Made by a program: the position numbers and the translations under genes. The notes below the pieces were generated by a model. The model saw nothing but the letters and a program-made list of their open reading frames with translations, ran no database searches and was not told where the DNA came from. A stretch of DNA of 64,000 nucleotides, from NCBI RefSeq assembly GCF_020184175.1, contig NC_065533.1, forward strand, positions 41,950,351 to 42,014,350, written 5' to 3'. Positions 52,353 through 64,000 of the stretch are shown one piece after another; the first letter of the stretch is position 1; each line of letters starts with the position of its first letter. The DNA comes from Aphis gossypii (Eukaryota > Arthropoda > Insecta > Hemiptera > Aphididae).

Positions 52353-52784
52353 GTGAGTGAATAATCTCATGTTATATCGCACAAAATGCATTATTTATCG
52401 ATTCTGATATTTTATTATAGATGTCGTTATCGTAAGTCAAATAATATATTATTAAAGATATTTTTATACAATCGTTTTCATGTACTTGAAAATGTCAGAT
52501 AACATAGGTTTTTATTTTGGTTGTACACTTGCCCATATAAAAATGTGGTGAGCTGGGACAAGAGTATAATATCTAAAATGGGGAAGTTTAAACTTTCAAT
52601 AATAGAATGTTTCAAGTTTTTACGATTGATATTTTTTGAAGGATAACAAAAATCGTTATTATAGGTTATCATGATTTAAACTTCAATTTCTCATATTTAT
52701 TTTTGGTCTAAGTCTCAACTGGATTAAATTTTCTACTATAGTTACTACAATCAAAATTTAAAATAGAAGCATTTTGACTGCTCT

Positions 52785-53565
52785 TTAAATGATATAAATT
52801 ATTATATGATATCTTTAAGTTACAAAAAATCACAATTTTAATAAATCCATTAGTATAATGGAAATCATTGGAGTGAGCATACTTGGTTAATCGATCTGTA
52901 TTATATCTACAAACTACAGAGATGCAAAAAAAATTGACATTTCATGTACTAAATTTAATAAGATATAATAAGCGTAACCTCGGAAGTTGGTACTGCCACA
53001 TAAATAATACTATTCTTCTGATTGGAATACAATAATTTTAATCTCTTATGTAAATGGCAGGAAACGGCCATTCCTCCGTATGACGAATTTAGATACTTTA
53101 CAATATCCTAAACGATAATGGGGTATTGCCGGTATTGGTATCACAATATTATATACATTGTCACTATTCACAAAATGTTTCCAACGTAGACATATAATAT
53201 TGTACACCAACATGTGTTAATATAATAGACACATTTTTGCTATAAAGAACATGTATTTTATTTTCTATGCTCCTAACGGAAACGTATAATAAAGATTATG
53301 CGTTAATAACAGGAAACGGACCGTTCGTTGCTCGAACAATCTACAACGTACACAGCGTGATATTCAGACCAAAAACGATTATTTATATATTGTCATTATT
53401 CGCAAATATCCTTTAAAATAAATTGGTATAAAAAATAATAATAATATATATACATTGTGTTATAAAATTTATCGAAAACTTAAACTTATATCTAGCTGAA
53501 AATCGTCAATATATTTATAATGGGCAGCATATGTTTGTATAAGCCACTAACGAGAAAATATAAAA
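52785..53565. repeat. Dispersed repeat, copy A, with internal tandem-dimer structure
   Basis: It aligns along its length with 62640-63345 in the same orientation. The best-matched block is 53261-53322 against 63092-63153 (tctatgctcctaacggaaa, then taataaagattatgcgttaata). Inside the copy, two units about 250 bp apart share ggaa-x-caata..., caggaaacgg (53058-53067 and 53310-53319) and attgtcaYtattc (53157 and 53389). It is non-coding and the family is unknown. Confidence 0.7.
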
Positions 53566-53588
53566 TATTGTATTTTATTGAATTACAG

Positions 53589-53639
53589 CAGAACAATAAC
53601 ACTGCACATCAAGTGAACCGATCTTTTGATAAAGACCAG
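53589..53639 (+). CDS. Internal-exon candidate (17 codons, phase 0)
   Basis: Acceptor ttttattgaattacag ends at 53588; donor CCAG|GTAATA at 53640. The only open frame is phase 0 and gives QNNNTAHQVNRSFDKDQ. The polar, mixed composition differs from the flanks. It joins in phase to 58217-58282. The gene's start and function are unknown. Confidence 0.35.
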
Positions 53640-55328
53640 GTAATAATTTAATTCAACAACATTTCACCACAATCCCATCAGAGTGCTATTATTGAGTGAA
53701 GGTATATTCATCATTTACGATCAATACATTATTATTGTATTTTAAGAATGCGTTCAAAAAATGTATTTTATATACTCAAAATTGGCATTTTACTCATGTG
53801 GGAGGTTCGCTATATAAATGACTACAATGATAATATACATTTTGTGTGTTGTATACGATTTAGTACAATTATTATACAAATAAAGAAAGATGAGAACGTA
53901 AAAAATATTAATAATATACCTATGTCAAGGAAAATTTCAAGAAGTACAAATTTTGTTTAAATCTTAAAACTATTTCGTATTAAAATGGATACGAAAAAAA
54001 TTACCAAAAAACAAAATAAAAATAAGTATTTAACTTTTTATGGCTATACTAAAACCATATAGGTACTAGTATTTTATAGGTACTTAAAGTTAATGGCTCA
54101 TCAATAATCAGAAGATGACCAGTGCTCATACTCGGAAAACCTATATATTTTTTATACATCTATAATTAATTATTTTTTTGATCGGAAAAATTCAAAACTG
54201 TTGTCAATCGAAAATATAAAATTAATAGTCATCATTTTTAAATCAATACATTCATTGCTCTAGTGTTCTACACTTCAGAATTTAAAATTTAAAATTGAAT
54301 ATAAAAAAAAATTGTGACTATAATATATTCTATATTATTTAATTGCGATAAAAACAAATTATCACAAATAATACTGAAACTTTTTCATAATGAAACAAAA
54401 ATCGTAGAATATTAAAATATATCAAATACACATTTACTGAACAAATGTATGTGCCTACTGTCAATAATGGATATTATGATACGAATGATACTATAATTAA
54501 TGTATAGGTAGGTACTCTGGTACTGTATAATTTTATTATTCCGACGAGGAAAATAGTATATACCTGTAACGCTTTAATTATTTTAGAGTTTTAAACATAA
54601 AATTAAGTTGATTTGAATAGAGATATTAATAATTAGTTATTACTTTATAGTTGATACAAAATATATGTGATATACGATTGAGAAACATTGGTACTATGAT
54701 TATGAACAAGCTTAAGTAGGTAATTGAAATAAATTGTAATCAATTTTGATTTCACTAGATTAAAATATCGTTATGTAGCGGTGTATTGCGGTGTATATAC
54801 GGTGTATTGCCTCAGCTGAACTAGTAGGGGAAGTATAAAGTAGCCTTTATTATAATATAATCTATTAAAACTGAACGATCACACAACAATTTATTTAACA
54901 TTTACCTATGTTGTCAAAATATAATCAATATTTGTATAAAATATCGTCAATATTAGACGAACGAAAGTTTTACTGTGACCATTTTGGTTTTAATATAACA
55001 TCAAAAAAGCTAGAAATATATATATATATAATATCATACATGTATTACATTTGCTGTAAAGTTGAATAGATGCCCATTCACCACACAATCAAAATACGTA
55101 TGGTTTTTAGTTATATGTTGGTGGTCAATGCTAAAATCAATTATACATATCTAACAGTTGTTGCTTAACAAGAAACTGCTCTTACAACTTTTCCTTTTGT
55201 CGATTACTTAAATTATTTATCATCATATATTTTTAACATTTTTACTTTATCTGTATTAGATCGAAAACACTACTTCTAAGTTATAACATAGTAATTTACA
55301 TCTATCTTATTATTTATACATTTATATA
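53640..55328. other. AT-rich stretch, nothing gene-like
   Basis: It would be intron if the exon candidates at 53589 and 58217 belong to one gene. Only short frames and A/T tracts are seen. Confidence 0.45.
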
Positions 55329-55805
55329 CAGTAAAACCTCAATTTAATAAACTTCCATTTAACGAAACTACATAAGTTATCTATACAATGAAATATTTAT
55401 GGAACTATACAATTTTCATTCAAAAACGTTACTATTTAACGAAATAATTTTATATTATTACAGCAATTTGAAAAGTATTATTACATTTTGATAAAATACA
55501 TATTCGTTGATCAAACTTATTTAAATAAGTGCAAGTATTTTTAAAGTCAAAATGGTGTAAAAGTTGTTCAAGAAAGTATTCAGAAAAAGTTTCAGAAAGT
55601 TGTCAAAGAATAAAAAATAAAATCATAATTTACATACTTAGTATAATTTAAAATGTATTATTATCAATAAATTTTGATATTAGCATACATTTCGAACACT
55701 AATAAAGAGTTTTTTAAGTGAACAAGTATTATTTTTTTAAGGAAATTTCTATTTTACGAATATTTTTCAAAAAATCTTCAGTTTCGATAAATAAAAGTTC
55801 CACTG
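55329..55805. mobile_element. pogo/Tigger-like MITE flanked by TA
   Basis: The 477-bp element starts CAGTAAAACCTCAATTTAA and ends with the reverse complement of CAGTGGAACTTTTATTTAT, matching at 15 of the first 23 positions with differences mostly A/G or C/T. TA lies on each side (55327-55328 and 55806-55807), the target duplication of the Tc1/mariner/pogo superfamily. CAGTRRAACCTCNATTTAACGAA is the usual pogo-type terminus. TTTAACGAA-like words recur inside. It has no coding capacity. Confidence 0.75.
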
Positions 55806-56469
55806 TAGATATTACGTAGTATTACTGTAAGAATATATATGTTATATAATTATGTAGGACACAACTAATTTAGTTTTTTTATTCAAAGTGAGTATTTGAA
55901 ACAGACAGATCACAGATGCAACGATTTCTCTTTCCCGGTTAATACCGAAAATTATTTAAAAGTGTGCGGGGATTATTGAAAATAAATGCAGATCCAGGAG
56001 AGTGCTATGCTGCAAGTAGGCTTTACTGCTTTAGTCCCCCTTTTTAAAATTTCTTATAACATGTATTCATTTATATAATAAATAGTCTTAAAATCCATAT
56101 AAATAATCTATTTTATACTAAAATTTTAACTATATTTTTTCTGAAAAATATGTATAGTTCCTCCGCTCATCTTAAATCCCTCATACTAGATCTAAGCTTG
56201 ACACCACTGAACCCACCGATATTTTCTTAAAACCATCAATCTTATTCGTAATCGAACGTATTTAATAAATGCAGTGGTTTGATGCACTTGTTTTTATCCT
56301 TAAATAGGTTCAATGTTATCTATACCTATACACTTACGATTCATTAAGAAACTTCTTTCTATAATATATTATATATATTATGTATATACTGTTAGTAAAG
56401 TCGAACTCGAATAGTTGACGATTTATAAAAGAACACGGTGAATGAAACAACGGTAAATATGTACTAAAG

Positions 56470-56503
<34 letters not shown>

Positions 56504-58216
56504 TTATATACGACTTATAGTTAGTAAAGTTACGATACGCGCATACATTATGTTTGTGTTATTTATTATATAGGCTTTTTTTTACATTAATTTTATTAAA
56601 ACGTTTTATTTTTATGAAGATTCAAGTCGGTATTTTACACCAGTTACTTTTTCGGACAACCTTCCCGCTGACCTCAGACACACGACACACATATACGTTT
56701 CCGTTAAACAGTTGTCTTCACGGAAGCGGGTATGAATGTATAAATATGTAATGTGATGGTAACAAAGAAAACGAAAATCCTGTGACGGTGGAGAGGTCGA
56801 ACCCGAGGAGTACTCATTTCCCTTCTGTCGTCGACCCTCTCAATTTATTAATATAATCCATGTATTTTGATGAAAATGAATTTCTAATGAACATTATAGA
56901 AAATAATAATTATTAAGTAAAACTAAAAATGTAGAATACTCCCAATTAAAAAATAAATACGTGAATAGTAAATACTTCACTGGACTGACCAGACTAATCA
57001 GTAGTAGTCTTAGGGGGGTGAGAGATAAAAGTATTTTTCGTACACATTTACATACAAATACATGATCTCTTTTTTTTAGTGTAACTCAAAAAACAATAAC
57101 GAAATCTTTATATCATAATTTTCTATTTACTATATAATTTTTAAGATATTTCGATTGTTTTGAGCTATTTATGAGAAATTTTTGATTTGTTATAATTTCG
57201 TTTTCATATATTATATAGACTAAAAAATATTCGAAAAGTAGAAATTCTTGAAAATGTAATACAAAGCTCGTCATAAGTTATTAATTTCTCAGTTTAAAAA
57301 ATATCAAAAATTTATAGTCGCTATAATTTTCATAAAAGCTTAAATTCGTAAAATTAGTAAATTATTTTGTAGTTAGTAATTCACAAAAATCTTTGATTTT
57401 CACCTATTATTTGAAAAATTTAAAACAAGGTTCTTTTTAAGTTTTTCAACTTTTATAATATAAAATGATAATTCAACTGGAAAGACAAATTAATATTTTA
57501 TTAGTATTTTAATATTAAATTTTTACAACATTCGATGTTCACTAGTAAAATAATTGTTTCTCAAACAATTATTAAAAATTTATAATTAAGTTAAAAAAAA
57601 ATTATTGTTATTATAATAGATACTTGAAATTTTCACCAATATTTTATACTCACGTCTCATATTTTCATTAAATGATGACGTTTTAAAAAGTTTTTAGGCT
57701 CTTTTCAAGCTATTATTATAGCCATGAGATATTTTCAATTTTTTTTTTTTAGTTTTTTTTTTCGAATAAAAAATAAAAAAAATTAAAATAAAAAAATCTA
57801 TAAAACTTATCTAACATGCCAAAATTCTTAAAAATTTAATCTAATGGATTCCTCGTGAGTAATTCATACAACAGCATTATAAAGTCTAAAATAAAAGAAG
57901 TTATTTTTTATAGACATTTATTTCAAATTAGGATGAAATTATTTATTTAACCGATATACTTTTATGTGAATTATATTATAATACATTTTACTAAGCGTAA
58001 TGACATTTCGATTTATTTTAAGATATTAGCTATCTATACCAAGAATTTATTTTTGCTGTTTTATAGTATTTACAGAAAGATAATACTAAGTTATATTAAG
58101 TTTCGAGTTATCTAAATTGATATATCATGGTATAAATGTATATTATTAGGTATATGATAATAATTGTTTTGTAATTTGGCTATTAGTGCTTTTAATTGTT
58201 TTTTTGCATATTTCAG
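55806..58216. other. AT-rich stretch with one solo hAT-like terminus
   Basis: GACACCACTG at 56200-56209 is the reverse complement of CAGTGGTGTC, a hAT-like end resembling the left end at 30274; its partner end was not found. A long (TA)n run lies at about 56471-56500 and GC-richer sequence at 56620-56840. No gene is supported. Confidence 0.45.
56471..56500. repeat. (TA)n microsatellite
   Basis: About 15 TA units, one of the longest dinucleotide runs in the window. Confidence 0.85.
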
Positions 58217-58282
58217 ATTAAAACTAATAATCATCAGGCTGCTTTTACACCAATAAATGTATCACAGCAGTGTTTAAAATAA
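58217..58282 (+). CDS. Terminal-exon candidate with strong acceptor
   Basis: A long pyrimidine tract (tttttttgcatatttcag) ends at 58216. Twenty-one codons follow, starting IKTNNHQAAFTPIN and ending QQCLK, with TAA at 58280-58282. AATAAA at 58278-58283 overlaps the stop codon; a second AATAAA inside the exon (58252-58257) is part of the coding frame. Entry in phase 0 fits 53589-53639. It is the best non-CycD splice acceptor with an open, stop-terminated exon in the right half. The protein is not recognised. Confidence 0.4.
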   Translation: MKTNNHQAAFTPINVSQQCLK

Positions 58283-58470
58283 ACGACAAACATCGATAAA
58301 CTCCATTATTATCATTAAATATCACTTAGACATAACACATACTTATGGGCACAAATTACTATACCCATTATCTATTTTGGAAATTTAAAATATTCCCAAC
58401 CAATTCACTATGCGCTAGTTTTTTTTATTACACCTACACACGATCAATTAAAAAAACTTTACTATACTTG

Positions 58471-58635
58471 CATGGGCGCCCATAAGTAAAATTTTAGGGG
58501 GGGTCAAAATAAAAAATTCTCAAATGTAAAGATAATAATTATATTATGGTAATATTTATTGAGTAACAAGTTTTTAATATTTTTTGTCCAGGGGGGGCAA
58601 GTGCCCCCCCTTGCCCCTCCCAATGGGCGCCCATG
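58471..58635 (-). mobile_element. hAT-like MITE (GGGCGCCCAT family, copy 2) with perfect 8-bp target duplication
   Basis: The 165-bp element starts CATGGGCGCCCAT and ends ATGGGCGCCCATG, a perfect 13-bp terminal inverted repeat that is itself nearly palindromic. It is flanked by identical octamers TATACTTG at 58463-58470 and 58636-58643, the hallmark of hAT transposition. A G/C hairpin (GGGGGGGCA, 2-nt loop, TGCCCCCCC; 58591-58610) lies near the right end. Compared with copy 1 at 48931-49414 it is inverted and internally shortened. Non-coding. Confidence 0.85.
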
Positions 58636-58643
58636 TATACTTG

Positions 58644-61600
58644 AACAGTTGAACTGCTGCACCAATAAGAATTAACGTTAGAAAGTAGACTATAGCCCAG
58701 GGGAACCTTTTTCGAAACACATATTCACATGCCAAAATGTTATAAGTCGTAATGAAAGTCTTAAACAAATTGATTTGCCACTAATTTCATATTAAGTAAG
58801 TTCATGTGTACCTATAAACATTTTTTTCAGGATGGTAGATTCTTAAAAATGTTCTGTGAAATTATTTTAAAATAAATTGTGTATTTCATAAGTAATAGGT
58901 ATTTTAATGTAAAAGAAGCGGCATAATTATTTTTCCAATTATGCATTAATCCACTATTTTAATTCAAAGTAGTTCATTATAAAAAATGAACTTTTATAAG
59001 TACATGTTTCATTTAAAATGAACCAATATAGTAATCAAATTAAAAAAAAATATGTCTGTAAGGAGTGAGTTTCAATTTTTTTATAATTGATAATTATATT
59101 TTTTAGAAATAATAACTAATTTTGTACAATATATTTTTTTTCACTAAACGCAATATTAAACAATGAAAAAAAATAAAAAATATAATATAATATAAAAAAT
59201 AAATATTAAAATAAAATAAATATTAATATTTTCCCATAGATACTATGAAAATATGGCCAACTTGTCAGATTTAGCATGCGCGCACCATAGGTTCGCCACC
59301 CCTGTTTTACCTTTAGCGTCCTTGTTTGTAATATTTATTAATAATTGTTATAAATTGTGTATTACAATGTATGTGTTTTGTCGTAAATATAATGTAAGCC
59401 AAATAGCGTTACATGTTTTTTTGCTTACGAATATAATCGGATAAAAACGGTCAGGGATATTAAATCGATGACGGTGGAGTTATTGAAAAGAAAAAAATAG
59501 CGCGTCATTGATATTATACCTGTAGTAGAAGTACCGAATGCATTCGTCCACCCGCATATTATTATAACACGTAATATATGCGCTTTGTTGCGGTGGCGAC
59601 AACGATATTATTATTGTATAATCCTTCCGATTGAGATAAACAAAAAAAAAAAAAACAAACACAAAACGCCGTTCACCCAGCATCGAAAATTTCTCATTGC
59701 GCAGTTTCATTTCATTTTTTTCCCCGCCCGTATCGAATCGTCTTGGCGACGAAACGATATTAATTACGGAAAACAACGGTTACGTATTATACACTCTAAC
59801 ATAGTACCTAATATATTAATATGGCGTACATTCGTAAAATGCTATTTTTTAAAACAATAATAATATTGAATAAAAATAGTTTCTTAATAATATAACATTA
59901 TCACAAAAGCAAAATAGATTAGCACTGAAATATTATACATATATTATAATACATGATATACGTATATTATATTTAGTCTAAAATATAAATCAATATAAAT
60001 GTAATTGCCATATAGACCATACGTATACTAGAGTCTATTAATTCGGATTACATTATAATTTTGAAATAGCGTTGATTAAAATACTTAATACTTAATTATA
60101 ATAATAATAATGGTTGTATCTAAAGACTATAGTATCTAATATATTATCTAGAGTAACACAATAGAATATCTATTAAACTCACTGCTGTGGTGAGCACTGA
60201 TATCCAGCCAGAAGTCTTCAATGGTCCAACCCGACACGACATTTTCCACAATACCTACTACATGTGTGGAAAATGATTGATTTTTCTGCTCGACATTTTT
60301 GCGTAAGAAATTAGGTACTACAGTTTATTTGAAAATAGCTCCAAAGCATATAATAATATATACGTATAGGTATGTTATAGAATATAATCTGTACTCAATT
60401 CCCAATCCATATACATGTGCTAAAATAGTAAAAGGACCACTAAAGCGATGACAGATTTAATGTAACTACCGAGTACCGACCGGTCGTCAATCGTCATGCT
60501 TAATACATTACAGTACCTATATATAATAATAACAAACAAACAATAACTTTATATAGCCTTTGGATAGATAATTAGGTGAAAGCGTTTCACACCAGTGTCG
60601 TTGGCGGAACTTTGAGGTTTTAACACAGCTGTCAGCCATCGCGTGATCTATACGGAGTATTACTGTATATATATATATAAATATTATACACCATATATCA
60701 TCTCATAAACCCGTGGGAAGTTTGTATATTATGCATCGTGTCGGTTAGGACTAGCTGTTAAGAGGGTCGGCCCCCCTACCAACATAATATTTTAATATAA
60801 TAATATACACCACCATATGTATCGTGATGTTTAGTTAATAAAATAATCGAGTGAAAAATGAAAATAACTTTAAATATAATTGTACACGTGACATATTGTT
60901 GATTAGGCACTAATCAGATTTACTTTAAAAAAATAAAACAGCATTATTCATACAATAATTATAATCAGTGAAAATGTGAGTAAATGTTAAGGTGGACGCA
61001 ATACACAAACGTACACCTATACCTACGTCCGCCCACCCTCGACGATGGCGCCACCCGCACCGTTTGACGAGTGCAGGTGAATATCACCAGCTATAAGTAT
61101 GTACCGTCATTTAAACCGTAAAAACAGAATCTGGCCAGATTTTCATACATATAATACTACTTAATATATATACTCGTATATATATATATATAGTTCGTAA
61201 GCTCCTATTTAATAATAAGTATATATACTATTTTAGACAAGGGAAATATCGGTTCGACTCCGACGACGGACTGTAGAGAACAACACGCCGGACACCATCA
61301 TCGCAAGTCATATTATATTCACTACCCCGTGTGTATGGCACGCAAGAACAATACGTCCATTTTAATTTGAAATTCAAATCGAACGCTATCGACCACCGTA
61401 CACAACTCATCATAATATTATTATATTATATATAGTTAGAGACGGGGTGATATAACACGACGATGTGTATAGTGCACGCAATACAACAATAGTAATATAC
61501 GTAAAAAATAATATAGATCCGTATCGAGTGGATATAATATATTATTATACCATTTTTATCAATACATGTCTGCGAACCGCCGTTATTACGTTATACGTTG

Positions 61601-62639
61601 TGTAGTTATACATTATATATGTATATATATGTAATATGTATAAATGCACCTTTTAATATTATTTTATCGGTGTCTCAGATCACGAATTCAGAAACGCGTC
61701 GTTACAAATTTTAAAACCGTTAATATTAAATATAATATTATATTATATTAATGACTAATGAGACGATCGGAAGTTTGTAATATAATATATTGTATTATAG
61801 GGGGACAGTGCGCAATTGATGTTCCGTGATTATATATACCTATAATAGTAGATGCCTATACGGCTATACATACGCATTATTCATTGTTCAGTATATTTAT
61901 AATAATTAATAATAAATATTTATTAATATTGTTAACGGTTAATATTTAAGTTTTTAACGGTTATACATATTTTAAGATTAAGATTGCAATATTATACGGC
62001 CTGCATTTTCTACAGGGCGAAACCGTCACGCTAAAAACCTTCAAAAGGTATCTACAAAAATCGAAATTTAGAGACACGGTAAAATTTTAAATAATAGGTA
62101 TATGATATATCTCGTAGTATATAAACTTATTGTGCCTTGTCCCTAATGATATTTTTTTATATCATATTACTATTGTTAACTTTTGAGTCAATATTATATA
62201 CCACCTTGTGAATATGGAATATATTAATTAAATTAAATTTTATATATGGATAGAATATGGATTCATGGTGATACCATAAGTACCTAATATCTTAAAATTC
62301 GTCTATTTATTTTGAAAATGTCATTGCGTATGGTAAATGCATAGGTAATATATTTGTATGCGTAAAAGTTGTATAGGTCACCACAAAACATCGTCGACAA
62401 TACTGATCTTCCTAATATAGTGAGATCTTCCATAAAATTTTCAAACTGTTTATGATGGACCCGATTACCCGAAATATTTAATCAACAATAATTGAAAATT
62501 CAAAAATATCTAGAAATAATTAGAAATCAGTCATAGGTAACATATATCATTGTAAAATCAATACTGTTCAATTCTGCTCAGAATCTATAAACGGTTGGTA
62601 CTTATATGTAAATAGGATTGTATTGTTTCAGGATACTTC
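58644..62639. other. Intergenic stretch, AT-rich with CpG-richer islands
   Basis: GC-richer islands lie at about 59440-59780, 60590-60780 and 60990-61480. The last contains a possible first coding exon at 61045-61076. Elsewhere there are A/T tracts and (TA)n. No long gene is seen. Confidence 0.5.
61045..61076 (+). CDS. Possible first coding exon (ATG to donor)
   Basis: GACGATGG gives a favourable start context (A at -3, G at +4). The frame reads MAPPAPFDEC plus two bases, then GCAG|GTGAAT. It lies in a CpG-rich patch. Without splicing the frame stops at once (TGA at 61078-61080), so it is coding only if spliced. No downstream exon is identified before the window ends. Confidence 0.15.
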
Positions 62640-63345
62640 TTAAATGTTATAAAAATTTAAATAATTTAATTGTGATAGTTATTCCCAAAAATTTTAAAAA
62701 TACAAATTTAAATAAATTAATTTTAAAATGAAAAAAAGGTGATCATACTTGGTGAATCACTCTGTATTATTTATACCTACAGGGTCATAGAAATTGACAT
62801 TTTAACCATTAGTTCTAATAATAGTAACTCCGGCAGTTGTAACTACTACGTAAATATTATTCTATTGATAGGAACACAATAATATTAATCTGTTATATTA
62901 TAATGGCAGGAAATGGTCATTCTTCCATCAAATTTAGTTCTTTACAATTTTTAAATGATATGGGATATTAGTATCACATTATATGTATATTATTGTTATT
63001 AATCACAAAATATTCACATCGTAGACACAAATTGTATACCGAAATGTGTTGATATAATGGACTTGTTTTTGCTATAAGAACATTTATTTTATATTCTATG
63101 CTCCTAACGGAAATGTATAATAAAGATTATGCGTTAATAGCAGGAAATGGATCGCTCGTCGTTTGTCCAAACTACGATATTTACTAAGTGGCAATGCATT
63201 CATTCCAAAAATAATAATCAATTATCATTATTTGCAAACATTATCTTAAGTAGGTTATTATACTAAATTACTAAATGTATTGTGCGTGTTATAACATTTG
63301 TCAAAAACGAATGTCTAGAAATTCTATTATAATGCTATCGCGAGA
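62640..63345. repeat. Dispersed repeat, copy B
   Basis: Second copy of the element at 52785-53565, direct orientation, about 9.8 kb away and moderately diverged with many small indels. It starts near the motif gtgatcatacttggtgaatcactctgtatt (at about 62738-62767) and carries the same pair of caggaaaYgg motifs. Boundaries are approximate. Confidence 0.7.
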
Positions 63346-64000
63346 AGGTATGTTACTATCTACAAAACATTGTGACTATCTAGTGACTACGACGTATTCT
63401 CAACTTTTTTTAATTGGTAAATAAACATCTTAAAAAGAACTTTATATTCAATTTTCGAGAATTTTCATTAGCAAAAAAATGTTCAAACAACATATTTTAT
63501 AAGAAAAAAACTAATAAAAATATTATTTATAAAAAGTCCAAAAAAAGTCAAAATTTTTTTTAAATTTAATATGTACCCGCTTAATCAATATTAATTATAT
63601 CGTTTAAAGTTAAAATATCTACGGTTATTTATTTTTAACTTATAACAATAAAATAAAATAGGTATTGCTTAAAAATTTAGTTTTTCATTAATTCCAGGTT
63701 ATTTTGAACAGTACTGGAAATTTTTAATTTTGCACCCTTTTAAATACAAATTAGATCTAGTTTTTATTAAAAACCTGTCTTTAAGTTAAAAATCTAAATA
63801 TTTTTCCATCTACTTATCACAAAAACAACATACATCGCATTGTAAAATAAATAACGTCGCTAAATACATCGCTCAACTCAAAATCTAAAACAAAGTTTTA
63901 CTTTATTTAAAAATCAAAACATTTCTTTAAAATTAGCCTTTCTTGTAATTTCTATATTGAATTAAAATCAAACGGTCTTCAGTCATCATAACCTTGACAT
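63346..64000. other. AT-rich right edge, nothing identified
   Basis: A/T-rich sequence with poly(A/T) tracts and no open frame or repeat end that can be supported. Confidence 0.6.

Noticed and set aside
55991..56014. 24-nt open patch between AG and GT (IQESAMLQ)
   Set aside because: Too short and weak in acceptor; lies beside a solo hAT-like end, so probably repeat sequence.
61251..61261. GGTTCGACTCC, a perfect tRNA B-box-like word
   Set aside because: No A box, acceptor stem or anticodon arm can be drawn upstream; chance match.

Overview
The window is eukaryotic nuclear DNA, most likely from an aphid or a close hemipteran relative. It is AT-rich and full of TATAAT-type simple sequence, it has long introns with GT/AG borders, and it carries insect-type mobile elements. 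There is no operon structure, no rRNA and no convincing tRNA. The species call is an inference from style; the arthropod call is firmer.

The one securely identified gene is the 3' half of a D-type cyclin (CycD) on the plus strand. Three coding exons, 4747-4912, 18769-18905 and 19642-19785, splice in phase to 147 residues plus a stop codon. They cover the end of the first cyclin fold, the C-terminal cyclin fold and a short tail. The exons for the LxCxE region and most of the first cyclin box lie left of the window. A 13.9-kb intron (4913-18768) dominates the gene and contains CpG-rich patches, microsatellites and one possible signal-peptide exon. Several polyadenylation signals lie between 20111 and 23119.

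From about 23 kb to 64 kb the sequence is gene-poor. It holds: a 293-residue single-exon minus-strand ORF (45197-46078) coding for an unrecognised Cys-rich protein with an Asp run, three tandem 13-14 residue repeats, one membrane segment and a terminal CxxCxxCxC cluster; a 5'-truncated Jockey-like LINE tail with its poly(A) tract (39984-40425, minus); hAT-like MITEs with 8-bp target duplications (44462-44613, 58471-58635, plus a related copy at 48931-49414); a pogo-like MITE flanked by TA (55329-55805); and two copies of a dispersed element whose internal structure is a tandem dimer (about 52785-53565 and 62640-63345).

Scattered through the gene-poor part are short exon-like patches with good splice borders: 21898-21963, 24438-24512 with 25490-25531, 53589-53639 with 58217-58282 on the plus strand, and 36544-36596 on the minus strand. 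Those on the plus strand all begin in phase 0, which is also the phase in which CycD exon 18769-18905 ends. They may mark unannotated small-exon genes or alternative 3' ends, and they are the items most worth testing with RNA data.
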